64,000 nucleotides of DNA, taken from positions 620,001-684,000 of the forward strand of contig NZ_CP038636.1 in assembly GCF_004768545.1 (NCBI RefSeq). Direction: 5' to 3'. Below are positions 8,792 to 17,334 of the stretch, one piece after another (position 1 is the first letter of the stretch; each line of letters opens with the position of its first letter). The translations under genes were made by a program, and so were the position numbers. Origin of the DNA: Cupriavidus oxalaticus. Lineage in GTDB: Bacteria; Pseudomonadota; Gammaproteobacteria; Burkholderiales; Burkholderiaceae. The notes beneath the pieces are model-generated. The model worked only from the letters and a program-made list of their open reading frames with translations, did not search any database and had not been told where the DNA came from.

Positions 8792-9142
8792 CTAATTGCG
8801 TGGTGCCAATTGCTCCAGCGGCTCGATCTGACGGAGCCAGCCTTGCAGCATCGTGACGATCCGCAGCACTTCGGATAGCGTGTCAAAGGCCAATTCCGGC
8901 AAACTTTCCTCGCCGGTTGCGACGGTCATCCCCGCGCCGTTGATGACGGTATGCGCCATCCCGTGCAGGCGCAGCAGCATATCGCGCAGCCCATCCTCAC
9001 TGCGGGCTTCGCCCAACATGGCATCGAGATCGTCCACTATGCGTAGTAGTCTCGTGGTGTCATATGTTTGCTGTGCTTGCAGCAATGCTGCCCGGTCCAG
9101 GCGACCGTAGGCCGTCTCGACCGTATTGTCGGAATCACTCAT
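8792..9142 (-). CDS. Small transposon protein in the tnpC position
   Basis: 116 residues. The ATG at 9142 is preceded by GGAGG at 7 nt, better than the longer frame from 9178. It begins 29 nt after tnpA begins to terminate (tnpA stop at 9171) and is co-directional, so it is read from the same transcript. The protein is helical with no enzyme motif. In Tn4652-like elements a small TnpC protein modulates TnpA expression after transcription; position and size make that the best guess, not a sequence match I can prove. Confidence 0.6.
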   Translation of the reverse strand: MSDSDNTVETAYGRLDRAALLQAQQTYDTTRLLRIVDDLDAMLGEARSEDGLRDMLLRLHGMAHTVINGAGMTVATGEESLPELAFDTLSEVLRIVTMLQGWLRQIEPLEQLAPRN

Positions 9143-9170
9143 ATCAATCCTCCAGGTTTGTTGTTGCTGC

Positions 9171-12170
9171 TCAACCATTGCCGGCGTCGGCGCGCGCTCG
9201 TTTCACGGCTTGGCGGAACAAGGATTCCTTGAGCCACGCTTCCGGCGGCCGCTTCAAATCGAGGTGGTAGTTGCCGAACCGCTTGACTCCGGTCGTGCCA
9301 TACGGGCTCATGAAGGCGACATCGGCCGCGGACACCGGTTTGCCTGCAGCGTGGAGTTCTTGCATGATCCGCATCATGTCGACCGTGTTCTGCAGAATCA
9401 CGGCCGAGGCCACCAGATCGATATAGCGCACGCGCTTCTGCTGCTCGTTCAGATCGTTTTCGGTAATGACGTCGCCCCCGAAGTCGAGCCACTTGGTGAA
9501 GGCGTGATACGACTCGATCTTGTTGGTCGTCGCCGTAACTTCCTGCCGCATTTCCTTCTGCGAGATCCAGCGCAGCAGGTAGACCGTGCGCAGCACGCGA
9601 CCGAGCTCACGCGCCGCTGCAAACAGCCGGTTGTGCCGGCCCTCGTGGCTCAGCTTGCGAAGGAGCATTGGCGACATGACGCGGCCGGCCTGGATTGAAA
9701 TCGCCACCTGCATCAGATCCTTCCAGTGGCTGCGGATCAGCTGCCAATCGATGACATCGTTGAATAGACGGTCGATGTGCTTGTAGCGGTTTCCTTTCTC
9801 TGCCTTGTAGAAGCGGAGATCCTTCCAATTACGAATGCGCGGCATCAGCTGGATGCCGTTCAGGTAGGTAAATGCAAAAACGGCTTCGGATTGACCGTGT
9901 GTATCCGAATAGACGGTGTCGGCCTGGACACTCAGGCCGGCTTTCAGCAAGCCTTCGATGACATAGATGGCCTCCAGCACGCCTGGCGGTATGAAGTGGC
10001 GGAACACCGCGATGTAGTTGTCGGCCACATGCCGGTAGGCCACGGCACCCATGCGCCGGTAACGGAAATGCATGCCGACCAGAAGGTTCTGCTCGTAGAC
10101 GTCGTACTGAGTGCCATCGGCGGCCACCTTCTTGCCTTCGCCCCACAGCTTCGGCAAATCAAGGCGCAGATACAGCTCGGTCAGGTCACGGCAAGCACTG
10201 TCCAGCTGCTCCAGGCCCATGTGCCGCTGATTCACGTACGACAGTTGATGTGGGGTCACGCCGTTCGACAAGTGCCGCGCCGCTTGGCTGGGGCCCAGGT
10301 TGCAACCCATGGCAAAGACGGTAAGTAGATAGCGTTCACGCGCGTTGCGCAATTTCGGATCATCGCCGGACTGCGGCCCGAAATGACGGGTGAACCCAGT
10401 CCAGTGCTCGATGTTGGCGAGGATGTCCAGCAGGTTGCGCGGCACGAGACGGCTGTCGATGGCGGCTTGCAAGGCGATGGCGGACGGAGGTATTTCGCGC
10501 GCCACGACGCGTGTGAGCGTGGGCTCGCCGCTCGGGCTGATCGTCACGTCGCCGGCGTGCTGGGGGAATTCACTGTCGACCTGTTCGGCCGTCTCCGTCA
10601 GCAGCTTCTTGAGATTGTGGACGAAACCTTGCGCATCGGACGCTAGTCCGATTCGATCGCAATAGTCCTGGAGCAACGCCTGACATTCCCCCCAAGGCAT
10701 CAATTGCTGACGAAGGTCGGAAAAATTGCCCGATTCTTCGATGCAGACGTCGCCGCAGCGCAGGTCGCCGGCAAGATGGGAAAACACGCACACCTCCAAG
10801 TAACGCCGATTCGTCGGGTTGCCCAAGCTGGCCGAACGACGTATCAGCTTTCGCCAGCGCTCGGAGGCGAACGACAAATCCACCTCGTCGGCGAGCCATT
10901 CGGTCTTGCGGTGTTCGTTCTGCAGCACTACATCCAACGTCTTGAGCAGTCGGCGGTCTTCGGTCGCCGCGACAAAACGCAGCCCTTTCGCCATCTGGAA
11001 CATCGCCGCACGCCAGGACTTGAAAGGCTTCCACAGCAAGGGCAAGTGATTGCCGTCGCTCCAGACGCGGATCGCTTCGCAATCGGCCTGCAGCTTGTCC
11101 AGATCGCCGTCGGGCGCCAGCAGCGCGCGCACGCGCTGCCCGGTTCGGGCGTCGTCCAGGGATTCGGCCAGAATGCCGATGACCAGCTCGAGCGCGGCAA
11201 CCAGTTCTTCGCTCAATTCGCGCTGGCGCGCCTGAATGAGAGCGAGTTCTTCCTTGGCACTCTTGTGGATCGCTCCCATGCGGCGGATGAACATTTCCGC
11301 GATGTCGTCGCGCGCACCGATGCGCATCTGGCGGATCAAGGCCAGGATCAATGCGTGTCGCCTGGAGGGCCGGAAGTCCTTCATGTCACCCGCGTCGAGG
11401 GCGGATGCCATGTTGGCCAAGTGTTTCAGTTTGGTGGCCGGAACGCAGTCGAGTAGCGTGTCGTTGTCAGGCAGCGATTCGAGCCACTTCAACTGGTCCA
11501 GCACTAGGTCGAGGTGTTTGCGCGTCGCCTTTTTTGCGGATCGCTTGATCTGCTGATAGAGCGAGCGCCGCGCCGGCAACTCGGTTTCCAGCAGTTGATC
11601 GAGCCATTGGCGCTGGTCGGTGGACAGGCGCTGCTCGATGTGGCGATGGAGCGCGGCTTCGGCCACGGCATGGGCCTGTTCCGCGATCTCATCGAGCGTC
11701 CGGAAGGCCGGCAGTTCGTAGCCCAGCCGGACCAGTTCTTCGATCGTGATGTTGATGATGTCCACGCGTGTGTCCACCACTCCGGCGGCTTCCTCGGCAA
11801 GTCGGTTCGCGACGAGGCGCGTCTGGGCATCGGTATACGGCTTGATGCCCAGCAAGGTACGGATCACCTTGTGATGGCGATAGAGCGCGGTATGCGCAGC
11901 GGGATAGGTGATGCGCTGAACCGGTGCCATGCCCAGGCAGGCCGACACGTGCTCGACGACTTCAGAGGGCACCGCCTCCACTGCCGGAAAGTGGCGCAGG
12001 TACTGGAAACACTTCAGGTTGACCAGAAGCGCGAGACGCCGTTCAGCGGTGCGCGCGAAGCCTTGCGCCCACTCGATTTCCTCTGGGCGCGGGGTGAACG
12101 AGGCCTGCAGATCTTTCAGTGTGAGGGTACGCGGAAACCGAGGATAGGCAGTTCGTTCGATGCTGGCCAT
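9171..12170 (-). CDS. tnpA: Tn3-family transposase TnpA
   Basis: 999 residues, full length for the family. N-terminal DNA-binding region (RTLTLKDLQASFTPRPEEIEW) and the long central helical part are intact. The RNase H-like catalytic core has its three acidic residues at roughly 684 (KVAADGTQYD), 755 (YSDTHGQSE) and 885 (ATTNKIESYHAF), followed by the conserved NEQQKRVRYIDLVASAVILQN tail region. It acts on the inverted repeats at the element ends in replicative transposition. No frameshift or stop interrupts it, so the gene could still be active although the element ends have been rearranged. The intergenic stretch upstream (12171-12319) should hold its promoter. Confidence 0.95.
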   Translation of the reverse strand: MASIERTAYPRFPRTLTLKDLQASFTPRPEEIEWAQGFARTAERRLALLVNLKCFQYLRHFPAVEAVPSEVVEHVSACLGMAPVQRITYPAAHTALYRHHKVIRTLLGIKPYTDAQTRLVANRLAEEAAGVVDTRVDIINITIEELVRLGYELPAFRTLDEIAEQAHAVAEAALHRHIEQRLSTDQRQWLDQLLETELPARRSLYQQIKRSAKKATRKHLDLVLDQLKWLESLPDNDTLLDCVPATKLKHLANMASALDAGDMKDFRPSRRHALILALIRQMRIGARDDIAEMFIRRMGAIHKSAKEELALIQARQRELSEELVAALELVIGILAESLDDARTGQRVRALLAPDGDLDKLQADCEAIRVWSDGNHLPLLWKPFKSWRAAMFQMAKGLRFVAATEDRRLLKTLDVVLQNEHRKTEWLADEVDLSFASERWRKLIRRSASLGNPTNRRYLEVCVFSHLAGDLRCGDVCIEESGNFSDLRQQLMPWGECQALLQDYCDRIGLASDAQGFVHNLKKLLTETAEQVDSEFPQHAGDVTISPSGEPTLTRVVAREIPPSAIALQAAIDSRLVPRNLLDILANIEHWTGFTRHFGPQSGDDPKLRNARERYLLTVFAMGCNLGPSQAARHLSNGVTPHQLSYVNQRHMGLEQLDSACRDLTELYLRLDLPKLWGEGKKVAADGTQYDVYEQNLLVGMHFRYRRMGAVAYRHVADNYIAVFRHFIPPGVLEAIYVIEGLLKAGLSVQADTVYSDTHGQSEAVFAFTYLNGIQLMPRIRNWKDLRFYKAEKGNRYKHIDRLFNDVIDWQLIRSHWKDLMQVAISIQAGRVMSPMLLRKLSHEGRHNRLFAAARELGRVLRTVYLLRWISQKEMRQEVTATTNKIESYHAFTKWLDFGGDVITENDLNEQQKRVRYIDLVASAVILQNTVDMMRIMQELHAAGKPVSAADVAFMSPYGTTGVKRFGNYHLDLKRPPEAWLKESLFRQAVKRARADAGNG

Positions 12171-12319
12171 GGCAAGGGACTCCCCATCCGGGATCGGTGG
12201 ACTAGTTCGGTAAGGCGCTTTGCGAGGTTGCGCGGAACCCGCTCGAACTGACCAGAATAGGCAGTCGATGCCGGAACGCCAAGCCTGCGGCGCTGCCTGG
12301 CCATCACGCTGGGTTGGAG

Positions 12320-12604
12320 TCAGGGAACCGGCCGGCGCGCCGATTCGATTTGAAGCCGCACAGTCAGGTAGTGGCGGTCGCTCTTCGTCTGTGGGAAACA
12401 GCAGGTGATGCCCTCTCTGAGCGCGATGGCGAAACGCTCCGCGCGCGCCGTCTCACTGGTCGCATCGAGCCAGTACACGACCTGATCCCAACGGACGAGT
12501 CGCAGCGGTTTTGACGCGCTGGACCCGATGCCGCGGACCACGTTGCGCAAGAGCAGCGCCTTGGTCGGGGCGGGGAAGCTCTGGTCGCGATGCCATTGCT
12601 TCAA
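12320..12604 (-). pseudogene. Internally deleted tyrosine recombinase fragment inside the transposon
   Basis: 94 codons. The first 27 residues (KQWHRDQSFPAPTKALLLRN then VVRGI) match the end of the core-binding domain of tyrosine recombinases; GITCCFPQTKSDR matches the strand region seen after the first catalytic Arg. The stretch that should carry that Arg is missing between them, and the C-terminal HxxR and Tyr are absent. Tn4651-type elements encode tyrosine recombinases for cointegrate resolution, so this may be the remains of one. The match is from motif memory and moderate. Confidence 0.4.
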
Positions 12605-12741
12605 GGCTGCAAGCCGCCGTGGCGGTCTCTTACCCGACAGCCTCTAGACAGGGGTTCGCAAGCTACTGCGCGACGCTGTCGGCCGGCCGAAAACCGACCC
12701 AGCCGACGTCTCTAGGTCAGGCCAAAGGCATAAAGGCCGGG

Positions 12742-12797
12742 TTCTTTATTACTTCTTGGCATATGTGTCATTTCCGGCTTTATCCCGGCACGCCCCC
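12742..12797. repeat. Right terminal inverted repeat of the Tn3-family element
   Basis: Reverse complement begins GGGGCGTGCCGGGATAAAGC and runs to AAGTAATAAAGAA, matching the left end. On its outer side the second RT fragment is cut in mid-frame. Confidence 0.85.
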
Positions 12798-13271
12798 TAT
12801 CTTGGTCGCAGGCCTCATGAGTTCCCAATCGATACTACCGAAGAAATTCTTGATATCGAGGTCGAGCACCCACTCGTACTCCCAGCATCGCTGCCGGGTG
12901 ACGCTCAGCGCTTGATGCGCCGATCGTCCGGGGCGATACCCATATGAGTCGCTGTGAAACACCGGTTCCACAAGCGGCTCCAGATATCGTTTGACCACCG
13001 TCTGGGCGATGCGATCGGAGATCGTTGGGATTCCCAACGGCCTCGTTCCCGCACCTCCCGCTTTGGGTATGTCAACCCGCAGCACCGGCGGCGGCATGTA
13101 GCTGCCGGAGGACATCCGATTCCAGATCCGATACAGATTGTTCTTCAAATCCGCCTCGAATTCCTTCATCGACTGCCCATCCACGCCCGCCGCCCCACGG
13201 TTGGCCTTCACCTGCTGATATGCTTCCCACACCTCACGTTTGGAAATACAAAACGGTTTTGCTTTATCCAT
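12798..13271 (-). pseudogene. ltrA: Group II intron reverse transcriptase, N-terminal half only
   Basis: About 158 codons. The ATG at 13271 has GGAGG at 8 nt. It carries RT segments 0-2 (REVWEAYQQVKANRGAAGVD, RPLGIPTISDRIAQTVVKRY, SYGYRPGRSAHQAL) and the first catalytic Asp in WVLDLDIKNFFGSIDW, then is broken by the transposon end. The remaining palm, thumb and domain V are missing. Upstream minus-strand DNA to about 13400 is likely the intron 5' domains. It comes from a different intron than the 7.7-8.7 kb remnant because both contain the same catalytic-Asp block with different sequence. Confidence 0.85.
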
Positions 13272-13429
13272 GCGGGTCCTCCCCTTGCGGGTTGCCCGCA
13301 GCACAAAGCCAGACGATGACGCCCCTTCGGTCCAGCCCCATTACAGGACCTTCAGCCCTACTACGGACGTCTCCGCCCCTGTGCCCCGCATCGGTATGAG
13401 GTGTTCTGTCCAGCGCGGACACGTCTGGT

Positions 13430-13705
13430 TCATGCTGCAGCTAGTCGACTGAGGTAGCTTGCAGCGACTTCGCCTGGCGTTCGGTACCCCAACTTCGAAT
13501 GGCGCCGTTGGCGATTGTAAAAAATCTCAATGTACTCACGGACAGAGGCCATGGCTTCCAGCCGGGTGGCATACCGATGGTGGCACACCAACTCTGCTTT
13601 CAGGCTGCCCCAGAAGCTTTCCATGGGCGCATTGTCGTAGCAATTTCCCTTGCGTGACATCGAAGCCAGCATGCCGAACTGCGCTAGGGCAATGCTGATT
13701 AAGTC
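13430..13705 (-). pseudogene. IS3-family transposase OrfB, C-terminal fragment
   Basis: About 90 codons of the DDE integrase domain end: FGMLASMSRKGNCYDNAPME with the catalytic Glu in ESFWGSLK, then the YIEIFYNRQRRHSKLGYRTP signature of IS3 OrfB proteins. The N-terminal catalytic Asp residues and OrfA are absent. The fragment is cut near 13700 by sequence belonging to the IS5-family element, and the longer open frame beyond that point is not transposase. Confidence 0.85.
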
Positions 13706-13755
13706 CTCCAGTTCGTGAGAGTAAGCGTTATCTGAAGAATCACGAGCGCGAAGAG

Positions 13756-14736
13756 ATGAACATGAAGCAGATGACGTTGGCGGCGGGTGCAGATCAAGGG
13801 GCAGGATTCGAGCAATACCGCAAGCCAACGCGACGCGAGGCCTTTCTGGCGACGATGGAGACGATCGTGCCGTGGGCAGCATTGTGCGCCGTGATCGAGC
13901 CGTACTATCCGAAGGCGGGCAACGGCCGGCCGCCTATTGGCCTGGAACGGATGCTGCGCATCCACTTTTTGCAGCACTGGTTCAACTTGGCGGATCTGGC
14001 CTGCGAGGAGGCGCTATATGACAGCGCCAGCCTGCGCCGCTTCGTCGGGATTGACTTGGGTCGTGAACCGGTGCCGGATGCCACCACGCTGCTGAAGTTT
14101 CGCCGCCTGCTGGAGAAGCACCAGCTTGCCGAGAGGCTGTTTGCTGAGGTTGGCCGAGTCCTGCAGGCAAGTGGCGTGAAGCTGAAGACCGGCACCATTG
14201 TGGATGCCACGATCATCGGCGCACCCAGCTCGACGAAGAACAAGGAGAAGGCACGCGACCCCGAGATGCATCAGACCCGGAAAGGACAGCAGTGGTTTTT
14301 TGGAATGAAGCTGCACATCGGCGTGGACAGCCAGAGTGGGTTGGCCCATTCGGCAGTCGTGACGCCGGCTAATGTCCACGACAAACATGCGCTGCCCCGG
14401 CTATTACATGGGCAGGAGCAGCGAGTCTATGGCGATAGCGCCTACGCCAGTCAGCAGGCGCTGATCGCGTCCAAGGCGCCCCGCGCCAAGGACTTCACCA
14501 ATCAGCGTACCCGCAAGAACGGGCAGATTGACGAAGTGCAACGTGGGAAGAACCGCAACAAATCGAAGATCCGTGCTCGGGTCGAGCATGTCTTCGCCGT
14601 AGTCAAACGCCTGTGGGGCTTCACCAAAGTACGCTACCGTGGCTTGAAGAAGAATGCGGGCCGGGCCTTCACGGCCCTGGCGCTGGCCAATCTGTACCTC
14701 AGCCGAGGGCATTTGATGGGAGCAGTCCGTCCGTAA
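13756..14736 (+). CDS. IS5-family transposase
   Basis: 326 residues, apparently complete. Begins with the N-terminal RREAFLATMETIVPWAALCA and RPPIGLERMLRIHFLQHWFN blocks, with catalytic Asp in TIVDATIIGAP, a second in YGDSAYAS and the Glu in RARVEHVFAVVKRLWGF. These are the DDE landmarks of the IS5 group. A second ATG at 13762 is better spaced from GAAGAG and may be the real start. I could not identify matching terminal inverted repeats in the flanks (13700-13755 and 14737-14960), so element limits are left open. A decayed relative lies at 58159-58330. Confidence 0.92.
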   Translation: MNMKQMTLAAGADQGAGFEQYRKPTRREAFLATMETIVPWAALCAVIEPYYPKAGNGRPPIGLERMLRIHFLQHWFNLADLACEEALYDSASLRRFVGIDLGREPVPDATTLLKFRRLLEKHQLAERLFAEVGRVLQASGVKLKTGTIVDATIIGAPSSTKNKEKARDPEMHQTRKGQQWFFGMKLHIGVDSQSGLAHSAVVTPANVHDKHALPRLLHGQEQRVYGDSAYASQQALIASKAPRAKDFTNQRTRKNGQIDEVQRGKNRNKSKIRARVEHVFAVVKRLWGFTKVRYRGLKKNAGRAFTALALANLYLSRGHLMGAVRP

Positions 14737-14986
14737 AGGGCGAATGTGGGGCAAGTGCTCCGCCAACACGCCCCATTTGGGGATGCGGTAGGAAAATTCT
14801 CGTCATCAGAGCCGAGTTTTTCGCCCGCACACGTTCTTATCAGTCTGAACGCACCAATTCACGCGGCTTGTTCAGCATAGCCTTAAGCCAGGCGCCGAAA
14901 ACCAGCGTTTGGCTGCATGAATGAGGCGACATCTACCTTGACGCGCGCCGGCGTTAGGGCGCTCTAGGTTGCATGAATTGCTGGCC

Positions 14987-15301
14987 ATGGAGATGCCTGC
15001 AGGACTGCTGTCCCAGCTGGTGGCGGCGGTCCCGGACGACGAGTTCCGGCAACTATCCGACAAGTTGATTTTAAGTTTGCTGCGATCCGAGCACGACCAA
15101 GTGCGCAAAACCATTTCACTCAAATGTGCCTGCGCCTGCAACAGCGAACGCCTGTCGAGGATTTTGCTCGCATATATTGACGGCACCGATCAGCACTACT
15201 ACAACGTGATCCATTGGCTGGATTTTGCGCTGTCGATACCGGCGGACAGAATGCTTTCCATTGCTCGCGACGTGCTTCGACATCAGGCGTCCCTCGACTG
15301 A
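14987..15301 (+). CDS. Small hypothetical protein
   Basis: 104 residues from the ATG at 14987 (a TTG at 14969 would add six). The residues form leucine-rich helices: GLLSQLVAAVPDDEF, LILSLLRSEHDQVRKTISLK, then a CACAC-type cysteine pair and YYNVIHWLDFALSIP. The pattern resembles small HEAT-like or cytoplasmic proteins of unknown role found in Burkholderiales. No strong ribosome site. It lies isolated between the IS5 element and an H-NS-like pseudogene. Confidence 0.5.
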   Translation: MEMPAGLLSQLVAAVPDDEFRQLSDKLILSLLRSEHDQVRKTISLKCACACNSERLSRILLAYIDGTDQHYYNVIHWLDFALSIPADRMLSIARDVLRHQASLD

Positions 15302-15444
15302 CCATCGCTCCGTCGGCAAGGCCGCTACCGCCGGCGATATGGGTCTACTCGAGGGTTGACCGGGAATCGAAAAAAATCCGTCACATTCTCCTGCAAGTCT
15401 ATGATTGAAAAGAAAATTCATCGCTCGCAGCAACTGGGCTTGGT

Positions 15445-15688
15445 TTAGCCGGCCCGGAAAAACTCCACACTCTGCCCCGCATTGACCGCCCGCCGCAGCC
15501 AGTCGGGCATTGTCGCCCTGCCCGTCCCAACTCTGCCCCGCGGCGTTGCGGTAGCAGACCACGGGCGGTGGCGGGGGTGGCGGATCGAAGCACCCCGCCG
15601 CTGCCAGTTCCTCCATGGTCAGCCCGTAGTCGGCCATCTCCGCCTGGATCCAACGAATCGCCGCCGCCCGCTCATTGATTTCTGTCAT
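15445..15688 (-). pseudogene. H-NS-family nucleoid protein, short form, disrupted by a 1-nt frameshift
   Basis: Starting at ATG 15688 the frame reads MTEINERAAAIRWIQAEMAD, then a proline-rich stretch and CYRNAAGQSWDGQGD, which is the H-NS C-terminal DNA-binding core (consensus YR.p.G.tWsGrGr.P.WL). One extra A near 15509-15513 shifts the frame; read one base over, the sequence continues MPDWLRRAVNAGQSVEFFRA and stops at 15445. Both halves fit the family exactly, so the gene is either freshly inactivated or carries a sequencing error. Intact length would be about 80 residues, typical for the short H-NS paralogues of Burkholderiales that silence acquired DNA. Confidence 0.8.
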
Positions 15689-15825
15689 TGGTGCTAATCC
15701 TGCGCTGCGGCAGCATAGCTGTTTGATTGTATGACAGCCATTTGACTCTGCCTGCCCCTGCGACCAAACTGTAAGCGGCACTTCACACAGGACTGTTGGC
15801 AAATGCGCATCGCAGGGAGACGAGC

Positions 15826-16662
15826 ATGGGCAAGGAAAAGGGCAAGGCCAGTCGTCATAACGAAAAATCCGGGCATGACGACCAAAAAACGTCCATGTCG
15901 TCCAAAGAGTACAGAAAGGCCCTTTTCCCCTTGCACGTCGAGCTGGTCAGGCTGCAGGAGTGGGTGGTGCAATCCGGCGCCAAGATCTGCATCGTCTTCG
16001 AGGGCCGTGACGGTGCCGGAAAAGGCGGCACGATCAAGGCAATGACTGAACGCGTGAGTCCGCGCGTGTTCCGTGTGATCGCACTCCCCGCCCCCACCGA
16101 GCGGGAGAAATCGCAAATGTATATACAGCGCTACGTTCCTTATCTGCCCGCTGCCGGAGAAGTCGTGATCTTTGACCGCAGCTGGTACAACCGTGCAGGC
16201 GTCGAGCGAGTCATGGGGTTCTGCACGGAAGAAGAGGTGCAGGAGTTCCTCGTGGCCGTGCCACTAGTCGAGCAGGCGGCGGTCCACTCCGGGATCATAC
16301 TGCTCAAGTACTGGCTGGAAGTCACCCCGGAAGAGCAGACCCGCAGGCTCGAGGCGCGCATCAATGATGGTCGCAAGACCTGGAAGCTGTCCGGCATGGA
16401 CCTGAAGTCTTACAGCCGCTGGTATGACTACTCACGCGCCCGCGATGCCATGTTCCGCGCCACCGACACCGTCATTGCGCCGTGGTATGTGATCCGGTCG
16501 GACGACAAGCAGAGAGCCCGCCTCAATCTCATCAGCGACCTGCTCGGCAGGATCCCCTACCAGGCCATGCCGCGCAAGACTGTGGCGCTGCCGAAGCGGC
16601 AAAAGCCGGAAGGCTACGTCGAGCCGGACTATCCGTACAAGTACGTTTCCGAGAAGTACTAA
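15826..16662 (+). CDS. ppk2: Polyphosphate kinase 2
   Basis: 278 residues. Transfers phosphate between polyphosphate and nucleoside diphosphates in the cytoplasm. The Walker A loop is EGRDGAGKGGTIKA (about 64-77), Walker B is EVVIFDRSWYNRAG (about 112-125), the lid has RINDGRKTWKLSGMD and the C-terminus is PEGYVEPDYPYKYV, all typical for single-domain PPK2. The ATG at 15826 follows AGGGAGA by 7 nt; a TTG further upstream is not needed. A truncated second PPK2 follows at 16901-17279, and a SulP transporter lies downstream, a pairing repeated in remnant form nearby. Confidence 0.93.
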   Translation: MGKEKGKASRHNEKSGHDDQKTSMSSKEYRKALFPLHVELVRLQEWVVQSGAKICIVFEGRDGAGKGGTIKAMTERVSPRVFRVIALPAPTEREKSQMYIQRYVPYLPAAGEVVIFDRSWYNRAGVERVMGFCTEEEVQEFLVAVPLVEQAAVHSGIILLKYWLEVTPEEQTRRLEARINDGRKTWKLSGMDLKSYSRWYDYSRARDAMFRATDTVIAPWYVIRSDDKQRARLNLISDLLGRIPYQAMPRKTVALPKRQKPEGYVEPDYPYKYVSEKY

Positions 16663-16783
16663 GCCGCCAGCGAAGCCCTATTTGGGGGGAAATCCCAGCC
16701 ATGGAACGTGGCAGACACCGTCGTTCCGGCGCCCCGAAAAATTTGCGAGCGCGCTTTGCGCCCGTCGCCCGGCATCTGGCGCG

Positions 16784-16900
16784 GTGAGACTTCCTGTGCC
16801 CGGCTGGCTGCATGACAATCGGCGCGAATGGGCAACAGCGGATGTTGTCGCAGGACTGACGGCTGCGTCCGTGGTCATCCCGAAGGCACTGGCTTATCAG
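16784..16900 (+). pseudogene. SulP transporter N-terminal fragment
   Basis: About 39 codons reading RLPVPGWLHDNRREW and ADVVAGLTAASVVIPKALAY, which parallels the start of the intact SulP gene at 17961 (PLPEWIRDYRKTW, DIVAGVSAAAVVLPKAMAY). It ends abruptly at about 16900 where PPK2 sequence begins. A deletion fused the beginning of one sulP gene to the end of a ppk2 gene. Confidence 0.75.
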
Positions 16901-17279
16901 CGACTCTGGGCTTATCCTCATCAAGTACTGGCTGGAAGTCAGTCGTGAAGAGCAGACGCGCAGGCTGGAAGCCCGGATTCGCGATGAGCGCAAGATCTGG
17001 AAACTTTCCCCGATGGATCTCGAATCCTATCGCCGCTGGAATGACTACTCCCGCGCGCGAGACGCGATGTTCACCATGACCGACCCAGAGTACTCGCCCT
17101 GGTATATCGCTAAGGCTGATAACAAAAGGCGCACGCGGCTCAACGTAATCAGCCATCTCCTCGCCAAGATTCCGTACGAGGCTTTGCCGCGCAAGAAGAT
17201 TTCGTTGCCCCAACGACAGAAACCCGAAGGCTATCGTGAACCGGATCACCATTTCAGGTACGTGCCCGAGAAGTTCTGA
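16901..17279 (+). pseudogene. C-terminal fragment of a second PPK2
   Basis: About 125 codons: LILIKYWLEVSREEQTRRLE, RDERKIWKLSPMDLESYRRW, DYSRARDAMFTMTDPEYSPW and PEGYREPDHHFRYVPEKF. This parallels the C-terminal third of the intact PPK2 just upstream, with many substitutions, so it is a paralogue and not a recent tandem copy. Walker A and B are missing, so no kinase activity is possible. Confidence 0.85.
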
Positions 17280-17334
17280 AGTCGCATTGCAACTGACAGG
17301 CAATGAGGACTGTTGAACGTCTCAGAAGGTTTTC

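Larger units (their letters stand above)
8722..12797. mobile_element. Tn3-family transposon (about 4.1 kb)
   Basis: Bounded by imperfect inverted repeats of about 55 bp (8722-8776 and 12742-12797) that share TGCCGGGATAA, GCCGGAAATGACACATA and AAGTAATAAAGAA. Between them lie a tnpC-like small gene, a full-length tnpA and a decayed tyrosine recombinase. The ends resemble those of the Tn4651-type branch (GGGGTTATGCCGAGATAAGGC start), an identification made from memory. The flanking 5 bp do not match (TTCTC on the left against TATCT on the right), so no target duplication is visible and the present copy has probably been rearranged. Each end abuts a different truncated group II intron. Confidence 0.85.

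Noticed and set aside
8717..12802. 5-bp target duplication of the Tn3-family element
   Set aside because: The flanking 5-mers on the two sides differ.
12511..12915. 134-codon plus-strand frame crossing the transposon right end
   Set aside because: It spans the inverted repeat and the antisense of the RT fragment, so it cannot be an ancestral gene.
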